The notes beneath the pieces are model-generated. The model was not told where the DNA came from and did not search any database. It saw nothing but the letters and a program-made list of their open reading frames with translations. From NCBI GenBank assembly GCA_016184445.1, contig JACPCT010000281.1, positions 1 through 7,945 on the forward strand: a stretch of DNA of 7,945 nt. The letters are read 5' to 3'. This DNA comes from Candidatus Tectimicrobiota bacterium. Its GTDB lineage: Bacteria > UBA8248. Of the stretch, positions 5,314-7,945 are shown piece by piece. Within the stretch, counting starts at the first letter, position 1. Every line of letters begins with the position of its first letter. Made by a program: the position numbers and the translations under genes.

Positions 5314-5988
5314 CTATGAGTAGTACCGCTTGCGCAGCTCCTCGACGCTGAACGTCTCGGAGCGGATGAAGGAGAGCATCCCGGCCTCGCGGGCCAGCAC
5401 TTTCCTGGCCGCGGCGGGCACCTCGGCCGCGACCTCCCGGGGGACGACGAGGGCGCCGCTCGGGTCGGCGTGGATGAGGTCGCCGGGCAGCACGCTCAGC
5501 CCTCCCACGCTCACCGCTACGTTCACGTCCACCACCCGCAGGTCCCCCCGGGAGGGCGTCACCCCCGCCGCCCAGGTCTTGAAGCCCGCCGCCCGCATGG
5601 CCTCGGTGTCGCGCACCACCCCCTCGAGCACCACCCCCTCCGCCCCAAGGCGGCGGAAGAGGTTGGCCATCATCTCCCCCCAGAAGCAGGCCGAGAGGGG
5701 CCGGGGGCCGGTGTCCTGCTGGACGAGGAGGCAGGGCTTCGGGGCCCGCTCGACCGCCTCGTAGAGCCGGAGGCGGGCGGCGTGGCTCCGCTTCTCGCCG
5801 GAGCCGTACTCGCTGGTGGTGAAGGTGACGGCGTAGCCCACCGCCGCCCCCAGCTCGGGGAACATGCAGCGCACCCGGGCGTCGGCGTGGCCCATGGTGC
5901 GGGGGCGGACACCGAAGGACTCGATGGCGTTCGATACCGTGGGGGTGTCGAGGGCGCGGAGCGCCTGGAGCGTCTCGTCGCTGAGCAT
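5314..5988 (-). CDS. RraA/HMG aldolase family protein
   Basis: This 224-residue protein belongs to the RraA family, which contains RNase E activity regulators, 4-hydroxy-4-methyl-2-oxoglutarate (HMG)/oxaloacetate aldolases, and proteins formerly called dimethylmenaquinone methyltransferases. The hallmark is LGAEGVVLEGVVRDTEAM (114-131), holding the conserved Arg-Asp pair (R126, D127) of the metal/substrate site. The glycine-acid segment FWGEMMANLF (102-111) and the C-terminal GDLIHADPSGALVVP (169-183) are also typical. The ATG at 5988 follows AAGGAGG at ideal spacing. The open frame extends upstream, but that part overlaps the Nudix and metallo-hydrolase genes in another frame and is noise. 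It lies 17 bases after the Nudix gene. Aldolase versus regulator cannot be decided; without an evident RNase E partner an aldolase-like role is favoured. Confidence 0.88.
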   Translation of the reverse strand: MLSDETLQALRALDTPTVSNAIESFGVRPRTMGHADARVRCMFPELGAAVGYAVTFTTSEYGSGEKRSHAARLRLYEAVERAPKPCLLVQQDTGPRPLSACFWGEMMANLFRRLGAEGVVLEGVVRDTEAMRAAGFKTWAAGVTPSRGDLRVVDVNVAVSVGGLSVLPGDLIHADPSGALVVPREVAAEVPAAARKVLAREAGMLSFIRSETFSVEELRKRYYS

Positions 5989-6005
5989 GGCGCCTCCTTG
6001 GGGGC

Positions 6006-6485
6006 TCAACGGGGCGGAAAGCCGCCGGGATGGAAGGAGGGGATTCTGCCCTCCCGCATCCAGACTTGCCAGTCCTGCAGGGCCGCCCGGGTGGTCTCGA
6101 AGGCGAGCTCGGCGGGGACGATCTCCTCCGGGGACGCGAAGCGCACGGCCGTCGTCTCGTCCAGGGGCCGGGGCTCCCCGCGCAGGATCTCGCCCACGTA
6201 GACCACGAGGACGATGGGGTTCTCCGGGAAGGAGTACACCCCCAGGAGCGGTCCCGTCCGGACCTCGATCCCCGCCTCCTCCCGGGCCTCGCGGGCGGCG
6301 GCCGCGGCCACCACCTCCCCTCGGTTCACGAAGCCGCCGGGGAAGGTCCATAGCCCCTTGCCCGGGTTGTGCTTGCGCTGGACGAGGAGCGCCCTGCCCC
6401 CGCGGGAGGCGATCACCCCCGCCGCGAGCTTGGGGTCGAGGAAGTGGACGTGGCCGCAGCCGGGCCGCGGGCAAAGGAGCTGCAT
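6006..6485 (-). CDS. Nudix hydrolase
   Basis: Nudix enzymes hydrolyse nucleoside diphosphates linked to another group, such as ADP-ribose, NADH or oxidised nucleotides. The 159-residue product carries a complete Nudix box: Gly51, Glu57, then REAREEAGI (65-73 region) matching GX5EX7REUXEEXGU. It is preceded by the usual LWTFPGGF. The N-terminus CPRPGCGHVHFLDP (5-18) looks like half of the zinc ribbon found in NudC/ADP-ribose-type Nudix proteins; the first CxxC knuckle is missing. The ATG at 6485 has GGGGGA 7 bases upstream. An alternative GTG at 6581 overlaps the preceding stop as GTGA and would add 32 residues, mostly Pro/Ala with codons unlike the rest of the gene, so I prefer 6485. The RraA-family gene follows 17 bases later. 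The substrate is not determined. Confidence 0.9.
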   Translation of the reverse strand: MQLLCPRPGCGHVHFLDPKLAAGVIASRGGRALLVQRKHNPGKGLWTFPGGFVNRGEVVAAAAAREAREEAGIEVRTGPLLGVYSFPENPIVLVVYVGEILRGEPRPLDETTAVRFASPEEIVPAELAFETTRAALQDWQVWMREGRIPSFHPGGFPPR

Positions 6486-6577
6486 GGAGCCGTCCCCCTG
6501 CTCCCATTTGCGGAGAGCAAGATGGGGATGGGCCGCTGGCGGCGGGGGGGCGTCCCCTCCGGTGGGCGGGAGCGCGC

Positions 6578-7204
6578 TCACGCGAAGAGCCTCTCGGCGC
6601 CCGGCTGGCAGAAGGGGTTGGCCGCTTTCTCGCGCCCGATGGTGGTCTCGGGGCCGTGGCCGGGGTGGACGACGGTGTCGGGCGGCAGCGTGAGGAGCTG
6701 GGTGCGGATGCTCCGCAGGAGGGCCGCCGGGTCCCCCATGTGGAGGTCGGTGCGCCCCACCGAGCCCGCGAAGAGGACGTCGCCCACGAAGGCGTGGCCG
6801 GGCTCGCCGCCGGCGCCCGGGCGGTAGAGCGTGACGTTCCCCGGCGCGTGGCCGTCCGTGAGGCGGATCTCGAAGCGGAGCGCACCCACCTCCAGGGTCT
6901 CCCCCGGGACGAGGAAGCCGTCCACCTCGGGCACCTCGGGCGGAGGGAAGCCGTACATGCGGGCCGCCTCGGGCATGCGCCGAAGGTTGGCGAGCTCGGC
7001 CTCGTGGAGCCAGTAGGGGGCCCCCAGCTTCTCCTTGGCCTCGGCCACCCCCTCGGCGTGGTCGATGTGGGCGTGGGTGCCCACGAGGCGGACGATGGCG
7101 AGGCCACGGCGCCTGGCCTCGCCGATGACGGAGTCCACCTCGGCGCCCGGGTCGAGGTAGAGGGCCTCGCGGCGCTCCTCGCACCCGACGAGGTAACTGT
7201 TCAT
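6578..7204 (-). CDS. Metallo-beta-lactamase fold hydrolase (glyoxalase II-like)
   Basis: The protein has the di-metal site of glyoxalase-II-type hydrolases, which cleave thioesters such as S-lactoylglutathione or related substrates. Ligands numbered from the ATG are THAHIDH (H44, H46, D48, H49), GHAPGN (H119), GDVLFAGSVGRTDL (D142) and HPGHGPETTIGREKAANPF (H183), the last being typical of the YcbL/GloB-like subfamily. The listed ATG at 7204 has no Shine-Dalgarno sequence and would cut the first strand. A CTG at 7240, eight bases after GGAGG, adds 12 residues, IVERIPVGPFQ before MNSYLVG, as the family normally has. The real gene is thus probably 6578-7240 with 220 residues. It lies between the OmpA-like gene (106 bases away) and the Nudix gene (92 bases), and likely belongs to the same cluster. 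Confidence 0.9.
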   Translation of the reverse strand: MNSYLVGCEERREALYLDPGAEVDSVIGEARRRGLAIVRLVGTHAHIDHAEGVAEAKEKLGAPYWLHEAELANLRRMPEAARMYGFPPPEVPEVDGFLVPGETLEVGALRFEIRLTDGHAPGNVTLYRPGAGGEPGHAFVGDVLFAGSVGRTDLHMGDPAALLRSIRTQLLTLPPDTVVHPGHGPETTIGREKAANPFCQPGAERLFA

Positions 7205-7237
7205 CTGGAAGGGGCCGACGGGGATGCGCTCGACGAT

Positions 7238-7253
7238 CAGGGCCGCTCCCTCC
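7238..7253 (-). promoter_or_regulatory. Shine-Dalgarno and probable CTG start of the metallo-hydrolase
   Basis: GGAGG (7249-7253 on the minus strand) is followed by an 8-base spacer and CTG (7238-7240), in frame with the hydrolase. No ATG, GTG or TTG occurs in frame nearby except the ATG at 7204, which has no ribosome binding site. The residues added match the expected N-terminal strand of the family. Confidence 0.5.
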
Positions 7254-7346
7254 GGGTTGACGGAAAGCGGCGAAGGGGGAGGCCCCTCCCGCCGGCGGGT
7301 GACGCTGGCGTCCGGCCGAGCCCCTGGAGGCGGGGAGGCGTCCCCC

Positions 7347-7945
7347 CTACCGCGCCTCGGGGGGGAAGACGACGATCTCGATGCGGCGGTTCTTCTCCCG
7401 CCCCTCGGGAGTGGCGTTGTCCGCGATGGGCCGGAACTCGCCCAGGCCCGCCGCCGAGGAGTGTAGCGGGTCGAGGTTCCCCACCTCGACCAGATGGCGC
7501 AGGACGCGGGTGGCCCGGCCCGCCGAGAGCTCCCAGTTCGTCTCCCACCGCTCGGCGAGGCGCTCGGTGATGCGCTGGTTGTCGGTGTGGCCGCGCACCT
7601 GGATCTCCCGGTTGGCGTAGCGGCGCAGCGCCGCCGCCACCTTGGAGAGCACCCGCGTCCCCTGGCTCTTGATGGCGACGCTGCCCGGCGCGAAGAGGAT
7701 GCCGCTCGCCACGTGGAGGATGACGCGCTCGCCCTCGCGCCTCACCTCGATCGTACCGGCCTTGATCTCGGCCGCGGGCTGGGCCGCGAAGTCCTTCTCC
7801 ACCTGGGCCTGGAGCCGCCCCCGGTCCTCGAAGCGGGCGAGGCGCACCCGCGTGTCGTTCAGGGCGCTCTCCATCTGGCGCATCTTCTGGAGGCCGTCCT
7901 CGAACTCCTTCTGGATCCGGGCGAGCTTCTCGCCGGTGGTCTCGG
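7347..7945 (-). CDS. OmpA/MotB-family peptidoglycan-binding protein (5' partial)
   Basis: The frame is open to the right edge, so the N-terminus, including any signal peptide or membrane helix, is missing. Of the 198 visible residues, about 1-55 are charged, heptad-like and probably coiled coil. From about 60 onward is an OmpA C-terminal domain: ILFAPGSVAIKSQG (82-95), RGHTDN (117-122), TNWELSAGRATRVLRHL (135-151) and NRRIEIVV (185-192). The Asp of HTDN and the Arg of LSAGRA are the pair known to bind diaminopimelate of peptidoglycan. The WELSAGRA wording and the PEGREKNRRIEI ending resemble MotB and MotB-like proteins more than porin-type OmpA. It probably anchors an envelope complex to the cell wall in the periplasm. 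No MotA-like gene is in view, so a flagellar role cannot be claimed. It stops 106 bases before the probable start of the next gene. Confidence 0.88.
   Translation of the reverse strand, partial: ETTGEKLARIQKEFEDGLQKMRQMESALNDTRVRLARFEDRGRLQAQVEKDFAAQPAAEIKAGTIEVRREGERVILHVASGILFAPGSVAIKSQGTRVLSKVAAALRRYANREIQVRGHTDNQRITERLAERWETNWELSAGRATRVLRHLVEVGNLDPLHSSAAGLGEFRPIADNATPEGREKNRRIEIVVFPPEAR

Noticed and set aside
5989..7107. Upstream extension of the RraA-family frame
   Set aside because: It overlaps the Nudix and metallo-hydrolase genes, which have complete catalytic motifs, and the ATG at 5988 follows AAGGAGG.

Overview
The window is very GC-rich and tightly packed. Every complete gene lies on the minus strand, so the layout reads right to left. 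It looks like chromosomal sequence from a GC-rich Gram-negative bacterium, because it carries an OmpA/MotB-type peptidoglycan-binding protein and an MreB. Lineages such as Deltaproteobacteria, Tectomicrobia or related uncultured groups fit, but the sequence alone does not settle the taxon. No rRNA, tRNA, CRISPR array, transposase or complete mobile element was seen.

Right block (7945 to 4782): a co-directional cluster of five genes. In order they encode an OmpA/MotB-family protein (cut by the window edge), a glyoxalase-II-like metallo-beta-lactamase hydrolase, a Nudix hydrolase, an RraA-family protein and a small SLOG-like Rossmann protein. The last three are close enough to share a transcript. 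The metallo-hydrolase probably starts at a CTG codon behind a good Shine-Dalgarno sequence.

Middle block (4781 to 2005): an AT-rich regulatory gap of about 180 bases holds candidate sigma70 promoters on both strands and a perfect match to the IHF consensus. The minus-strand promoter leads into a two-gene unit. Its first gene encodes a GAF-GAF protein with a degenerate GGDEF domain. It is followed after only 4 bases by mreB, whose ribosome binding site lies inside the end of the GAF gene. A 14-bp GC-rich hairpin just after mreB ends the unit. The usual partners mreC and mreD do not follow. This pairing of a catalytically dead GGDEF sensor with an actin cytoskeleton gene is the most interesting feature of the window.

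Left block (2004 to 1): a REP-like perfect palindrome, a short unrecognised gene of 89 codons, a terminator followed at once by an extended -10 promoter, a long structured leader without genes, and a DHH-family phosphoesterase. A predicted G-quadruplex lies directly after the DHH stop codon. At the left edge a plus-strand reading frame with much lower GC ends, convergent to the DHH gene; it may be the end of an acquired gene.
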